Of a stretch of 64,000 bases of DNA, positions 12,378-22,726 are shown piece by piece. How positions within the stretch are numbered: the stretch's first letter is position 1; each line of letters starts with the position of its first letter. The translations under genes were made by a program, and so were the position numbers. Where the stretch lies: contig CADCSX010000001.1 of assembly GCA_902805475.1 (NCBI GenBank), positions 3,923,434-3,987,433 on the forward strand, written 5' to 3'. The notes below the pieces were generated by a model. It ran no database searches. It was not told where the DNA came from and worked only from the letters and a program-made list of their open reading frames with translations. Source of the stretch: Entonaema liquescens. Lineage: Eukaryota; Ascomycota; Sordariomycetes; Xylariales; Xylariaceae.

Positions 12378-13730
12378 ATGTCTAAGACGGCATCTTACGC
12401 GATGCGTCTCTTAGCCGTTTTGCTATTTAACGTCGCAACTGGCGCCGCAGTAAGACCTATCGCGGCTGTCGAAAACCTGATCGTATTTGGCGACAGCTAC
12501 ACCGACGAAGGTAGATTAGCGTATTTCCAGTCTCACAACGGCACAGCCCCGCCAGCAGGCACCGTCATCCCCACGGCGAACGTGACTGCCAGCGGCGGCT
12601 ACACATGGCCTCACTTTGCTTCGCGACAACTCGGCGCTACGACGTATAATTACGCAGGTGAGAATTGAAGACACCGTGAGGTTACTCGTAAGCTTCGCAA
12701 GCTTCGCAAGCTTCTCAAGCTTCTCAACGGACACCCCCAACGAATGCGCGACATAATCCTGACATCGAAATAGTGAGCGGTGCCACATGCTCTAACGAGA
12801 TAGTATATCGTTATCTTGAATCTATCCATGGTCCTTTCCCATCCGTCATCGACTATGAAATACCCGCATTCCTAGCAGACGTGGAATACGCCCTCGGCGC
12901 GAGCAACGGCACCTTTCTCTCGAACAGGAAGCCGAACAATACCGTCTACGCTCTTTGGATAGGGACTAACGATCTAGGAGTACACGCATTCCTCACGGAC
13001 TCTCAGAAGCCGGGGACCACCATCTCCAATTTCACCGACTGCATCTGGTCCGTATTCGACGCCATATACAGCACGGGAGGTCGACACTTTGTACTATTCA
13101 ACGAGGCTCCACTGGACCAGTCACCGCTTTACGCCTCGTCCCAGAGCGGCGGGGCGGGAGATAACCAGTACTGGGAAGACAAAACCTCCTACAACACAAC
13201 CGAATACGAGCAAAAGATGCTCGAATATACGACCAGCGCAAATACGATATTCTCCTACGGCGCACCATTCCAGCTCCTCGTAGAAGCCAGGTGGCCTGGT
13301 TCCTCTTTCAGCATATTTAACATTCACCAGCTCTTCTTGGATATCTACAAAGACCCCTCCGAGTACCTGGACGCGCCCGCGATTACCGACGCGCCATACT
13401 ACGGATGTTCCATCACGGGATCGGGAGAGAAGAACTGCACGACTTCCGAGAATTCGCTCTCGAGCTTTCTATGGTGAGTCGGACCACGCTAGATTAGCAA
13501 CGACGTACTGACTTGCCAAAGGTACGACGAGCTTCACCCGTCTTGGAAAGCAGGTACGCGTCGCATCGCCTCTAGGTTTAGATACGTCGGCTGATATCAT
13601 CAGACGAAATCATCGCCGCCGAGTTTTTAAAGTTGCTCAACGGGACCTCACAATGGTATGTAGCGCAGTCTTTCGTCGTTCGCCGTACTTGATTCAATTG
13701 ATTCTAACCGATTGCAGTAAGTTTGAATAG
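12378..13730 (+). CDS. Secreted GDSL/SGNH esterase, CE16 acetylesterase-type
   Basis: Five exons, 12378..12657, 12774..13473, 13522..13553, 13604..13655 and 13718..13730 (358 residues). The N-terminus is a signal peptide (hydrophobic LLAVLLFNVATGAA). The catalytic blocks of the family are all present: GDSYTDEGR with Ser40, GGYTWPHFASRQLG, YNYAVSGATCSN, IGTND at about 156-160, and DELHP with Asp329/His332. This is the fungal carbohydrate-esterase 16 pattern, an extracellular enzyme removing acetyl groups from hemicellulose oligosaccharides; substrate is inferred from the family. Several Asn-Xaa-Ser/Thr sites fit secretion. The last intron (13656-13717) has a perfect GTATGT donor and CTAAC-CAG end but leaves a four-residue exon. 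Without it the protein ends a few residues later at about 13691. Intron 1 is unusually long (116 nt) because of a 9-bp tandem repeat. Confidence 0.88.
12690..12726 (+). repeat. 9-bp tandem repeat inside esterase intron 1
   Basis: Four copies of a 9-bp unit, AAGCTTCGC twice then AAGCTTCTC twice, lie in the first intron of the CE16-type gene and account for its extra length. Confidence 0.85.
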
Positions 13731-14265
13731 ACGAGCCGAACTCGGTCTCTCGAAGTCTGAATGCCAAATCTTGCCGGCTTGTCTCAATAGAGGTTTCTCA
13801 ATCTTGATCGAAGGCTAACATGAACTACCTAGATGGTGCTTATTATTAAAGTTGGCTCGCGATATAAACGGACCTTCAAGTCGTAATCACAAATAGAACA
13901 GCATAGAGTGTTTACCTAATCCCAAAGACATCCTAGTTTCTTCATTGGTCGAAAACTGTGACTACATAACTCTAGGTTAAGACTTTTTGCAAGGTACCTA
14001 ATGAGAGTAACGTAGCGTCAATCGCAAAGTTGTAGAAGATTTAGTATCTAGCGGAATAAAATGACCGCCCTTAAGCTTCGGATCTAAGCCTGTACGCACG
14101 ACGGTTGAGCGGAAAGTCTAGCACATTCGAAGCAACTAAATTAGACGGTACGCGACAGTAGGGCTACATGTATGCTACATATAACAACTATAAGTACGGC
14201 TACCCCTGCATTTTGATATCTGCCGTTAAGCCCGCTCGTCTTCACGAACTATCCCTCCAGCCACC
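13731..14265. other. Intergenic region
   Basis: About 530 bp between two same-strand esterase-type genes. No gene or repeat seen; presumably contains the terminator of the first and the promoter of the second. Confidence 0.4.
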
Positions 14266-15023
14266 ATGTCAGCAAAACCTCACATCGTCGGACCAACAGA
14301 AGGCCACTATCACACACATACCATCATCCTCCTACATGGCAGAGGGAGCGACCGCGAAGAGTTCGCAAGCGAGTTCTTCGAAAGCGAAGCGTCGATGCCC
14401 ATTAGCCAACCCAGGACTCTACGCGATCTATTTCCGACCGTCCGCTGGGTTTTCCCCTCGTCGCCAATCACGCATTCCGAACGGTTCGGATGCATGGAAT
14501 CGCAATGGTTCGACATGTGGTCGACAGAAGAACCTAACAGCCGACCAGAGACCCAGATTGCGGGGTTGAGGCAGAGTATAGATCTGGTCTTGGATGTCGT
14601 GAAACGGGAGGAAAGCATAATCTCTCGCGACAAGATCTTCCTAGGGGGGATCAGCCAAGGGTTTGCCACCGCGTACTGCGCCTACGAAGTCGGCGAAAAG
14701 GGGTACGCCGGCTTAATCGGTTTTCGCAGTTGGGCGCCTCTATCCGCCTCGGCTCTCATACGAGAGCACACTCCAGAAGTATCCAACGAGACTACGCAGA
14801 AACTTACTCCCGTGTTTTTTTTTTTTTTTTTTAGGACACTGCAAAGACGACGCCGTCGTCCCCGTGGAAGAAGGTAGAAAGCTCTGCGACTTTCTTAGGG
14901 GCGCCTAGGGACCATCGTGGAGTCTCACGAGTATCGAGATGGGGGACATTGGATCAACGAGCCGCAGGGGTAGACGATATCGTCGGGTTCCTACAACGTA
15001 GCGTTACCTGGTCGAAGAGTTAG
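14266..15023 (+). pseudogene. Carboxylesterase / acyl-protein-thioesterase-like gene with frame breaks
   Basis: The first about 188 codons are open and show an alpha/beta-hydrolase of the phospholipase/carboxylesterase family: TIILLHGRGSD near residue 20 (oxyanion region) and GGISQGFAT with nucleophile Ser130. After TPV the frame enters an 18-T run (14815-14832) and is lost. The rest of the domain continues in shifted frames: GHCKDDAVVPVEEG (with the catalytic Asp region), then ESHEYRDGGHWINEPQG (with the catalytic His), then VDDIVGFLQRS ending at the stop at 15021. The second and third breaks fall at G4 runs (14898-14901 and 14967-14970), each repaired by one added G. The gene is either decayed or damaged by consensus homopolymer errors. 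As it stands it would give a truncated enzyme without its Asp and His. Confidence 0.8.
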
Positions 15024-15828
15024 GAGTGAGTTTTCTTAGTAGTAGTCCAAGTGCTAGCAAGACGCGGTGGATCGTCCCCAGGAGTTATTCGTCGAATCCT
15101 AGCAGTGCTACAGATAATTACTTAGGAATGCCTCGCGGCAAGACGTGCGATTAAGGAAATAGGAGAAGGCCAACGTCAAAGAGCACTCTATATGACTTTG
15201 GAATAATAAGCAACGATTGATTCTGGGTCTAGTGGTGTTTTAACATCGCAAAGTACCGGGCAGGTATCTAGAGAATTAACCCTTTAGGACTACGTAGGGG
15301 TTGAAGGATATGTATTAGTGTAGTCATTGTTCAACATGCAGCCTTGGTCAACTCACAGTGGATGATAAGTACCTATCTGGAGACTTGCTGCCCATTTATA
15401 AGCTGCGAGGTAACTGCGTAATTCAAATGTGCTCGACATAGAGCTGTAATGTACTAAATACCTAGGTACAGTTTAGGTTACATCTTTAGGAGTAGGTACA
15501 TCGGAACAGTTGAAGGACTGCCTCTACCTGCTCATGTACCTAGCCAAGTTAGTTGTGATAGCAACAGTCTTTAGCACTAACTCCCCTAGCGAGTGTTGCT
15601 GTAGTTCTACTCGAGTATCGCTCCTGCCTCGTCTGTGCATTGATACCTAAGACTTGGTGCCTAGCAACAGTAAGTCCAAACTCACTCATGGAAACAGGCA
15701 GCAGCAAGGCAGTTGCTATCCTCCAAAGTTTCACCGCCTTTCGTGTATTAAAGTAAGTCGTAGTCCGCACACAACTTGGGAATTCTTTTTTTCCTCTTCC
15801 ATCATTCCAACACAACTCATCAATTCCA
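15024..15828. other. Intergenic region
   Basis: About 800 bp without a supported gene. Short open frames only. Confidence 0.4.
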
Positions 15829-15990
15829 CCACAACCACAACCACAACCACAACCACAACCATCACCTATCACCTGTCTATTGTCAATTGTCTATTGTCAA
15901 TTGTCAATTATCTATTACCTAATGCCTATTGTATACTTTCAATTGACAATTGACAACTGTCTATTGCTCTAACTATTACCTATTGCTTAT
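15829..15990 (+). repeat. Simple (ACAACC)n and CTATTGTCAATTG-type minisatellite
   Basis: About five ACAACC units (15829-15862) are followed by a run of imperfect CTATTGTCAATT-type repeats up to about 15990, partly in inverted form (CAATTGACAATTGACAA). It marks the left edge of the relic region that follows. Confidence 0.85.
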
Positions 15991-16039
15991 TGCCCATGGT
16001 AAGTTCGCGACATTAAGAATGTTCCCCAGTATTGCACAA

Positions 16040-16201
16040 GATCTAACTTTGAAATACAGACCTATACTCTTCGACAAATACCGCGGCAGACATATAGTCC
16101 CTATACCTATAACCTATTGCAACAACACTATTACTCTTACTCTATAAGCTTGGTAAGTGTTTAATTCTAGCATGTCTATAACATAAGGTTTAGCTAACTT
16201 T
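16040..16201 (+). repeat. Direct repeat copy 1 (about 160 bp)
   Basis: This segment recurs about 1.8 kb downstream (17845-18001) with mostly transition differences and one 5-bp indel. Both copies contain ACCTATACTCTTCGACAA- and TATAAGCTTGGTAAGTG-type blocks, so they carry the same donor-like GTAAGT and CTAAC signals and may be spliced leader segments of the decayed genes. Confidence 0.85.
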
Positions 16202-16239
16202 AGAGGAAATGCCAATTACGTGGCATCTTCCTTATAGAC

Positions 16240-17030
16240 GTTATTAGGGCCAAAGAGTACTTAGAGTATGGGGATAGGGTAGAGCAGAGATAGTTAAATA
16301 TATTTAGGAGCCTAACCCAAATTGGACCCGTTCTTTTTGCGAGGCTCTGGACTTTCTAATAATGGCATCTCCTTGCGGCAGAAACATAGGTTTCCTCTTA
16401 TTATTTATTTAGTACGCAGTTGCCTGCTCTATTAACAATAGATATTGCGTGCCTATAAACAAATTGGATAAAAGAAACTTATACTTTTTAAATATAAAAA
16501 ATATTATAAAAAGGATTAGGGGAGCGTTTAATTTCCGGGATATTAGGGTTTAAATTTGTTAACTTTAAAAACGGGAAAGTTTAAAAGTTTTTTAGGAAGG
16601 GCAAATTTTAGCGGTTTTGGAGGAAAAAAGCTTCGGCGAAAGAATTAAGCTTTTTATTTAAAAAAAAAGGGTTGAGTTCCGGCCGTATGCTATAACAGTT
16701 AATTATTTAAAAGCTTTTACGAATGTTTTTAAAACAGTATTGGACCTTGGTTTTTTTATATTTTTCGATATGGAAGGCCAGTTTCGGATAATTTTTAACT
16801 TCCGGTCGGAAAAAAACGCGTTAAAAAACTAACAATAACTTATCGACCTCCGTTTGCCTTTATTTTTAACGGAAATAAGACTAAAGGAAAAACGCCGCCT
16901 ACGGATCATTACGTTAGCTAACGGCATAATCCCCAACGACGTCGCTATAAATGACAACTTGGGCATGGATAATCCTCCATCGCCTCAGAGCGACAACACC
17001 CTAGAGGGAACAGACCCTACCTCACCGCCC
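16240..17030 (+). pseudogene. Decayed copy of gene H (AT-rich core)
   Basis: Co-linear with about 38550-39310 inside gene H. At 16319-16378 the two copies are almost identical over about 60 bp (GGACCCGTTCTTTTTG, TGGACTTTCTAATA), and again at 16890-17010 (CGCCGCCTACGGATC, ATAATCCTCCATCGCCTCAG). Between about 16440 and 16850 the same alignment continues, but nearly every C has become T or G has become A on either strand, the RIP pattern. Stops interrupt all frames. The N-terminal acidic third of H is not present here. Confidence 0.85.
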
Positions 17031-17597
17031 TGGATACAGCAATCGATTTTAAGCTTTAGACCGCAGCTCGACATTATAGTCCAGCTCAGCTTCAACAAGG
17101 AGGAAAGCGTATTGGCTTCATATCATGTTTGTAGCTTAGTGATAGTTATTGTACCTAGTGTAGATTTACAGTGAATCTTCCACTTCCTCATCAATCAAGC
17201 CTTATGTGACCGTGGTGCGGATATCAATCGCGACCTTGCTAGATGAGTGACTCCAACCGTGATCCTGTTTGCTCACTCTTAAATGAGGAGCCGTACGGTC
17301 GCTTTCATTCCAATTAAGATTCTGGTCTAAACGTGACGATCTTAGCCGTACCATCGTAGCCACAGAGTCCATACCCGGACGTTACCTCGCCTTCTAAGTT
17401 CCTTGCTACTTGACAGCTCCCTCAATGTTAGCCACATATTTTTCGCAGTGCCGTGGAGTGAACTAATCACGCCTCATTGGTGGCGAGCGAGTCAACGACA
17501 GGCACCACCACTTAACGTATCCATTCACGAAGCCATTCATGAGGCAATATTGAATCTTTGAGCGCCGGTATCAGTTGAGCCGTAAATGTAGGTCTCT
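17031..17597. other. Spacer within the relic region
   Basis: No gene or match to the rest of the window recognised between the relic of H and the relic of G. Confidence 0.4.
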
Positions 17598-17659
17598 ATG
17601 GATATGCCAGTGCATTGGGGAGTTCAACTCACACGCCAGGTCTTCGCCCTTCTTTATGA

Positions 17660-17815
17660 TAACAAAGACCCAGCTCTATCCGTGAACGAGGAGTTCGCGG
17701 CTGTTGATCGCCACCGCCGCGGTGATCAAGCGCTTAACTACGGTGGCTACCGTGGCCAAGATTATGAGCGCGATGGTCTTGTGCCTCGGTCGAGGAGCTC
17801 CAAAGTTGAGGTAAG
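17660..17815 (+). pseudogene. Fragment of gene G (RGG protein)
   Basis: Reads NEEFAAVDRHRRGDQ then NYGGYRG-DYERDG, matching DEEFTTNDRRRGDQ-PSYGGYRG-DYRGRG of gene G. Only about 35 codons align. The frame runs on into the second direct repeat without the RGG array, so this is a remnant. Confidence 0.75.
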
Positions 17816-17844
17816 ATCATAACTAGCTACCTAGTAACACGCGA

Positions 17845-18001
17845 GATCTAACTTTGAGATATAGACTTATACTCTTCGACAAACACTGCGGCAGACATAT
17901 AGTCTTTATACCTATAACCTATTGCAACAACACTATTACTCTATAAGCTTGGTAAGTGTTTAATTCTAGCATGTCTATAACAAAGGGTTTAGCTAACTTA
18001 C
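17845..18001 (+). repeat. Direct repeat copy 2 (about 155 bp)
   Basis: Second copy of the 16040-16201 segment, lying between the relics of G and C as the first lies before the relic of H. The placement suggests each relic once followed the same leader. Confidence 0.85.
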
Positions 18002-18044
18002 AGGCTTTACATAAACTTAGCTCAGCCGCCACCTTAACCGAGTC

Positions 18045-18690
18045 CCTAGACGGCCAGCCAACGATTACGTCTTCTACGAAGCCATAGGGCGCCTCCTTAC
18101 CCTCGACTGCATGTACGCCCCTCGGTACTAGGATCATGGAGAACTTTGTGGCGGAAACCGAGCGTAGACAAGATTTCCATTTGGTGTATCTCCTGGCTCG
18201 TGTTTCACTTAGAGAATGCAAAAGCCCCGCCATCCGGAGTCATCGCTCGCCTCGCAGCCGTAGCCGATTACGGCCCCCGAAAGTTCTTTACAATATATCA
18301 AGACAATGCCAGCACTCAGGCGTACCGAGATTCACTTCCCGCAGTAGTACGAGGCAGGGTTCATGCAGGAGAAGCACCGGGCATGCACATAGGGCAAGAC
18401 GTAGGTTAATACTGCCTCCAAGGTTAATCAGCCTTTGATTGAGGCCTAGCCACAGTCCATAAACAAAGGATATGATGTGGTCGTGATTACATAGGATCGG
18501 CCTCTTTAAAAAAACCATCCATCCGTTAGGATTTCAACGGGTGATGGACTATATCAGCATGGAAGACTTTTAAGCTAACATGAAGATAAGCCCCTCCGAA
18601 TCGAAGACGTTAGGGCGCATTGCTTAAACGTCACTACTGGGGGCAGGCTTTTCAACGCTTTCCACCTATCCCTGGAAGAAGACGAAAGCT
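18045..18690 (+). pseudogene. Decayed copy of the C-terminal half of gene C
   Basis: Four blocks occur in the same order as in gene C. At 18045 RRPANDYVFYEAIGRLLTLDC matches its RRQPNDLVFCDSVRRLVVLGC. At 18136 comes DFHLVYLLAR against DFHTTYLLAR, near 18319 RDSLPAVVRGRVHAG against RKALPALISGRAHAG, and at 18636 TGGRLFNAFHLSLEED against TGGGAFNAFYLLLREK. Frames change between blocks and stops are present. Divergence is high but not AT-biased, unlike the neighbouring relic of H. Confidence 0.8.
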
Positions 18691-18955
18691 CCGCCGTCTG
18701 AACGGTCATCGCTCGCCTCGTACCTTACATACCAAACACTGCTATTCACTTCGTCATAGTCTAGTCTAACCCTATCATAGCACAGCTAACCCATTACGAA
18801 TATCTTGTACTTTTCCTAGTCATTGGCGTGATGAATCAAATTAATTTCATCGTCTTTCTTGTAATCCTCATGGGCGTCGTATTATTATATTGTCTTGATC
18901 TATCCATCGACGAAGTAGGTATTTCCTATATACATTGTACCCACTGGCTGCTGGC

Positions 18956-21900
18956 CTAGGCGCTATCCGACCACATATCGCTATCCAAGTGTGCCATCAC
19001 CCAATTTACATCGGAATATGTATCCGATGGGATGTGGATATCTCCATCGGCACCTACCGCCTCGAGCCTCCATCCAAGGTCTACGAAGGCCGAGCGCGAG
19101 GTTTTTATGGCGCGGATGGTATTATTCCGCAGGTCTATAGCCCATACGTAGCCTTCGCTTCCCGATAGCGAGAGCAAGCCGATGTCCTGCTCTGGACAGA
19201 ACTGAACGGGCAGAACCGCCAGAGCTGCTGCGACGACCGAATCGCCCGGCTGCGCTTCGCCCGGGTTGGGATCTTGTCTGGCTCGGATGAGAGTCTTCAG
19301 CTCACGGCCGTGGTCGTCCCCGATCAGGTCGCGAAGCGCGCGGAGTGGAGCCGTCAACCCGACGATCTGGACTTCCAAATCGAGGGCGAGCTCGGCCAAC
19401 TGACCGGCCCATCTTCGCTGCACGACGCGAGCGAGCTGCCAGAGCCCGAAGCAGATGAGGTGAGTGCGCATCTTGTTGATTACGATCTCCAGAGCCGCTC
19501 CCACAACCTGCGCGATGACGCTGATCGGGGCTTCGGCAACCTGCTCCATTTGGATGGTGAGGGCGCGCACAGTCTCCATCGTCTCGTCATCCCAGGCCTC
19601 GCCGTAGAGCCTACCGCGCAGGCGGATAAGAAGGCTCATGACGTCGGTAGGCAGGTGAGGCAAGGGTACGCCGTCTTCAAACCAAGGTCGAGCCATAGTC
19701 CACGCCCGGTCTTCGCCGGCTTGTCTTGAGGCGACCGTAAACTCTGTGCTACTTACCGCTTTTACGAAGGGTATCCAGATCTGAGGGTCTTGAACCTGGC
19801 CGGATTGCGTCATGAAGAAGCGGGCTACACCCAGCTCCTCGGCCTTCCATTCTAGGACTTGTTTGCTCAGATCGCCGGCTCTGCTGGTTTCGGAGGACAG
19901 GTGACTCTGCACCTGCTGCTTTTTGAGCGTGGTCTCTTGAAGCTCTCGCTTCAACTGTGAAACCTTGGAAGCACTTGCTTCAAGCTGACCTGTGAGATCT
20001 TGGGCCTCGGTCTTACCTTTCTCGACATCGGCTTGGAGGGTTTCGCACCGGAGCTTACCTTGACTAACCTGCTCGCCTAGGCGTTTGGTATTGTCCTCTA
20101 GATCTCGTCTCAACTTTGAAACCTCGGAGGTGCTTCCTTGAAGCTGCTTTTCCAAACCCTCGGCTCTCTCTTGGCTTCGCTGAAGCTCGGCTTCGAGTCT
20201 CTCAGCTTCGAGCCTGCTATCCTCCAGCTTGCGATCCAAGGATAATGTCTTGTCTTTAAACTCTTTTTCCAACTTGGTGGCATCTAAAGCACTTGCTCGA
20301 AGCTGTGCATCTAAGCCCTCAGCCTTAGCTCTGCTTTGCTGAAGCTCAACTTGGAGTCCCTCAGCTTTGAGCTTGCTATCTTTCAGCTCTTCGTCTAGCC
20401 TGGTGACATCTGTAGTCCTTCCTTGAAGCTGCGTACCCAAGTCCTCGGCTTCGGCAATGCTTTGCCGAAGCTCTGCTTCAAGTCTCTCAATTTCGAGCTT
20501 GCTGTCCTTCAACTTGTCACCAAGCGCTGAGGTCTGTTCCGCAAGCTCTTCGTCCAACCTGGCGACATCTGAAGCCATTACTTGAAGCCGCGCGTCTAAG
20601 CCCTCAGCATTGACTGCGCTTTGCTGAAGCTCGACTTCAAGTGTCTCAACTTTGAGCTTTCTACCTTCCAGCTCGCTGTCCAGCTTGGCAATATCTGAAG
20701 CCCTTTCTTGAAGCTGCTTATCAAGATCACCGGCTCGCTCTTGACTTCGCTGGAGCTCCGTCCCAAGTCTCTCAACTTCGAGCTTGCTATCCTTTAGCTC
20801 CTTGTCCGATATGGCGACGTCGGATCTGCTTTCTTGAAGCTTTCGGTTTAGGCCTGCAGCCTCCTTCTCTAGGATCGCGACGCGAGATTCGCTTCCTTGA
20901 AGCTCGCGATCCAAGGTTTCGGCTTTTTCCTCACCTTGTTGGACTGCCTTCTGGAGATCTTGGATCTGGACCTCGCTCGCCTGGAGCGTCTTGCCCAGCT
21001 CCGCATTCTTCTCTTCCAGGGCGGTCTTTTCACCCTTCAGCGCCTCTTGGAGATCCGAGGCCTTCTTCTTATCGGTGGAAAGCTGCCCTTCGAGATGCCG
21101 GACCCTTTCCTCGCTCTCCTGGAGCTTCTCGTCGAAGGCGTTCTTCTCCTTGGCAAGCTCGTGCCGTACGTTTTGCGTGGCAGACTTGCTAGCTTCGAGG
21201 TCTTCCTCGAGACGCTTCGTTATCTCCCTCTCGTTAGACAGCGAGGCGTTCGTCTCGTCTAGTCTCTTCTCGAGCCCTTCGATTAGGTCCTTGTTCGCTT
21301 GCAAGCCTTCGCCTTGCTTCTTCGCCCTCTCTCTTTCCGCGGACAGGTCACTCTTCGTATTTTCGATGGCCTGTCGCGCCTCTGTCAGAAGACGCTCGTG
21401 TTCTGCAAGGTCGGCCTCTAGCTTAGCCGACGAGGTTTTGAGCTCGGAGCGTTCTCTGCGCAAGTCGCCAAGTTTTCCGTCTTGGCGTTTAATCTCGGTA
21501 AGCCCCTCCCGCATAATGCTATGGAGCTTAACTATCTCGGCTTCGCGAGCTGCCAGAGAACGCTCCGTTCGTTTTTTTACCTTGAGCTCATCTGCTAGCC
21601 GCGATCGAGCATTCCTCGCATCATTCTTTGAGTCGTTAGCCTCAAATCTTAAAAGGTCGTACTTGGTTTGGAGGTCCCGATTCTGCCTCCCTGCGGCTTG
21701 AACTTTGACCTCAAACTTCTCGACGGCGCTTTTGTGCTCCCCTTTCAGCTTCGACACCGTGCTTTCTGCGGCTTTCTTCGTCGCTTGAAGCTCGGAAGCA
21801 GCGCTTTCCGCAGCTGTCTTCGCATTTTCTAGCTTGGCGTCCTGAGCCTTCAGGACCTTATTTGCCTGAGCGAGCTCGTTCCCTCTTATCTGGAGGGTCT

Positions 21901-22648
21901 TCATGAGGTTGCCGAGCTCCTCGTCCTTCTCCTTCCCACTCTTCGCCAAGCCTTGGCGGGCTTTCTTCTCCGCGGCATAGTTGTCGACGGCCGATTTCCG
22001 CATAGCATCGGCTGTTCTGTACTTATCCCCTAGCTCATGATACAATTTGGCGACCCTCTTCTGCTCTTTCTGCTCTTTCTCCGTCGCCGTCTTCTCGTCC
22101 CTGACCTTCTTTTCTAAAGCAAGGACCTTGTTCTCGAGCTCTGCAACTCTGAGTTGGTCCTGTCTTATGGTCTCTCTCTGGTCGTGCAGCTTCTTGTCCT
22201 TAGCACCTATGACTTCCACCGCGTCCTTGAGCTCCTTCCTCCTGTCCTGGTACTTTTCTTGGAGGTGGGTGAGCTGGTCGTTGAGGCGGTCCTCGACGAC
22301 CTCCTTCTCTCGGTTGAAGAGAACATTTCTATAAACAGGGGAGATTTGGCGGAAGTGGTCCAGGGTGCCTTGGTCATCCTTCATCACGATAGGTAGGAGG
22401 GCCTCAAAGTTCCTCTGCTTCAGGTTGGCCACCATCGCGTCCCAAGCCTCCATATCTAGCTGGCCCTCCCGGAGCGCCCTCGTGTCACACTCACGTTCAA
22501 TTGTTTTAGTGGCGTTATCGATGGCCCTTATGTGATCTTTTGCCATTTTTACTCTCTCTCTTCGCTTCTCTAGAAGATCACTAACCGCGGCCTGCTTCTG
22601 TGATTCTTCTTCGTCCAACACGACGTTGCCGCTCTCCATCTGCTCCAT
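18956..22648 (-). CDS. Gene A: giant coiled-coil protein with a C-terminal globular domain
   Basis: 1230 residues from the first in-frame ATG at 22648. The frame is open to 22726 without an ATG, so an upstream exon is possible. Residues about 70-935 are almost continuous heptad/hendecad coiled coil rich in Glu, Lys, Leu, Gln and Ala. About 612-858 is an internal array of 42-residue units (LKDSK-LEVERL-ELQRS-x-LQ-SDI-KLDEE), every second one extended by 11 residues. The last 290 residues (from about VARFFMTQSG) are globular, helical and unrelated to any family I know. A GTAAGT inside this part (near 19755) might be an in-frame intron. Other coiled-coil scaffolds (myosin-tail, SMC-like, golgin) were considered, but no head, hinge or GRIP motif is present. 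It is in line with B and C on the minus strand. A decayed second copy lies at 54.1-55.5 kb. Confidence 0.8.
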   Translation of the reverse strand: MEQMESGNVVLDEEESQKQAAVSDLLEKRRERVKMAKDHIRAIDNATKTIERECDTRALREGQLDMEAWDAMVANLKQRNFEALLPIVMKDDQGTLDHFRQISPVYRNVLFNREKEVVEDRLNDQLTHLQEKYQDRRKELKDAVEVIGAKDKKLHDQRETIRQDQLRVAELENKVLALEKKVRDEKTATEKEQKEQKRVAKLYHELGDKYRTADAMRKSAVDNYAAEKKARQGLAKSGKEKDEELGNLMKTLQIRGNELAQANKVLKAQDAKLENAKTAAESAASELQATKKAAESTVSKLKGEHKSAVEKFEVKVQAAGRQNRDLQTKYDLLRFEANDSKNDARNARSRLADELKVKKRTERSLAAREAEIVKLHSIMREGLTEIKRQDGKLGDLRRERSELKTSSAKLEADLAEHERLLTEARQAIENTKSDLSAERERAKKQGEGLQANKDLIEGLEKRLDETNASLSNEREITKRLEEDLEASKSATQNVRHELAKEKNAFDEKLQESEERVRHLEGQLSTDKKKASDLQEALKGEKTALEEKNAELGKTLQASEVQIQDLQKAVQQGEEKAETLDRELQGSESRVAILEKEAAGLNRKLQESRSDVAISDKELKDSKLEVERLGTELQRSQERAGDLDKQLQERASDIAKLDSELEGRKLKVETLEVELQQSAVNAEGLDARLQVMASDVARLDEELAEQTSALGDKLKDSKLEIERLEAELRQSIAEAEDLGTQLQGRTTDVTRLDEELKDSKLKAEGLQVELQQSRAKAEGLDAQLRASALDATKLEKEFKDKTLSLDRKLEDSRLEAERLEAELQRSQERAEGLEKQLQGSTSEVSKLRRDLEDNTKRLGEQVSQGKLRCETLQADVEKGKTEAQDLTGQLEASASKVSQLKRELQETTLKKQQVQSHLSSETSRAGDLSKQVLEWKAEELGVARFFMTQSGQVQDPQIWIPFVKAVSSTEFTVASRQAGEDRAWTMARPWFEDGVPLPHLPTDVMSLLIRLRGRLYGEAWDDETMETVRALTIQMEQVAEAPISVIAQVVGAALEIVINKMRTHLICFGLWQLARVVQRRWAGQLAELALDLEVQIVGLTAPLRALRDLIGDDHGRELKTLIRARQDPNPGEAQPGDSVVAAALAVLPVQFCPEQDIGLLSLSGSEGYVWAIDLRNNTIRAIKTSRSAFVDLGWRLEAVGADGDIHIPSDTYSDVNWVMAHLDSDMWSDSA

Positions 22649-22726
22649 TATGTCCTCGACCTCATCTACGAGCCTTGCAGGCTCCTGGGAATCGTAATCA
22701 TCCACAGTAGAATAATAACAAAACAC

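Noticed and set aside
1..14265. Secondary-metabolite cluster
   Set aside because: Thioesterase-like, acetyltransferase and esterase genes are near each other, but no synthase, P450 or pathway regulator is seen.
20897..22396. Ser/Phe/Leu-rich open frames opposite gene A
   Set aside because: They are antisense readings of a Glu/Lys/Leu coiled coil, which naturally stays open on the other strand.
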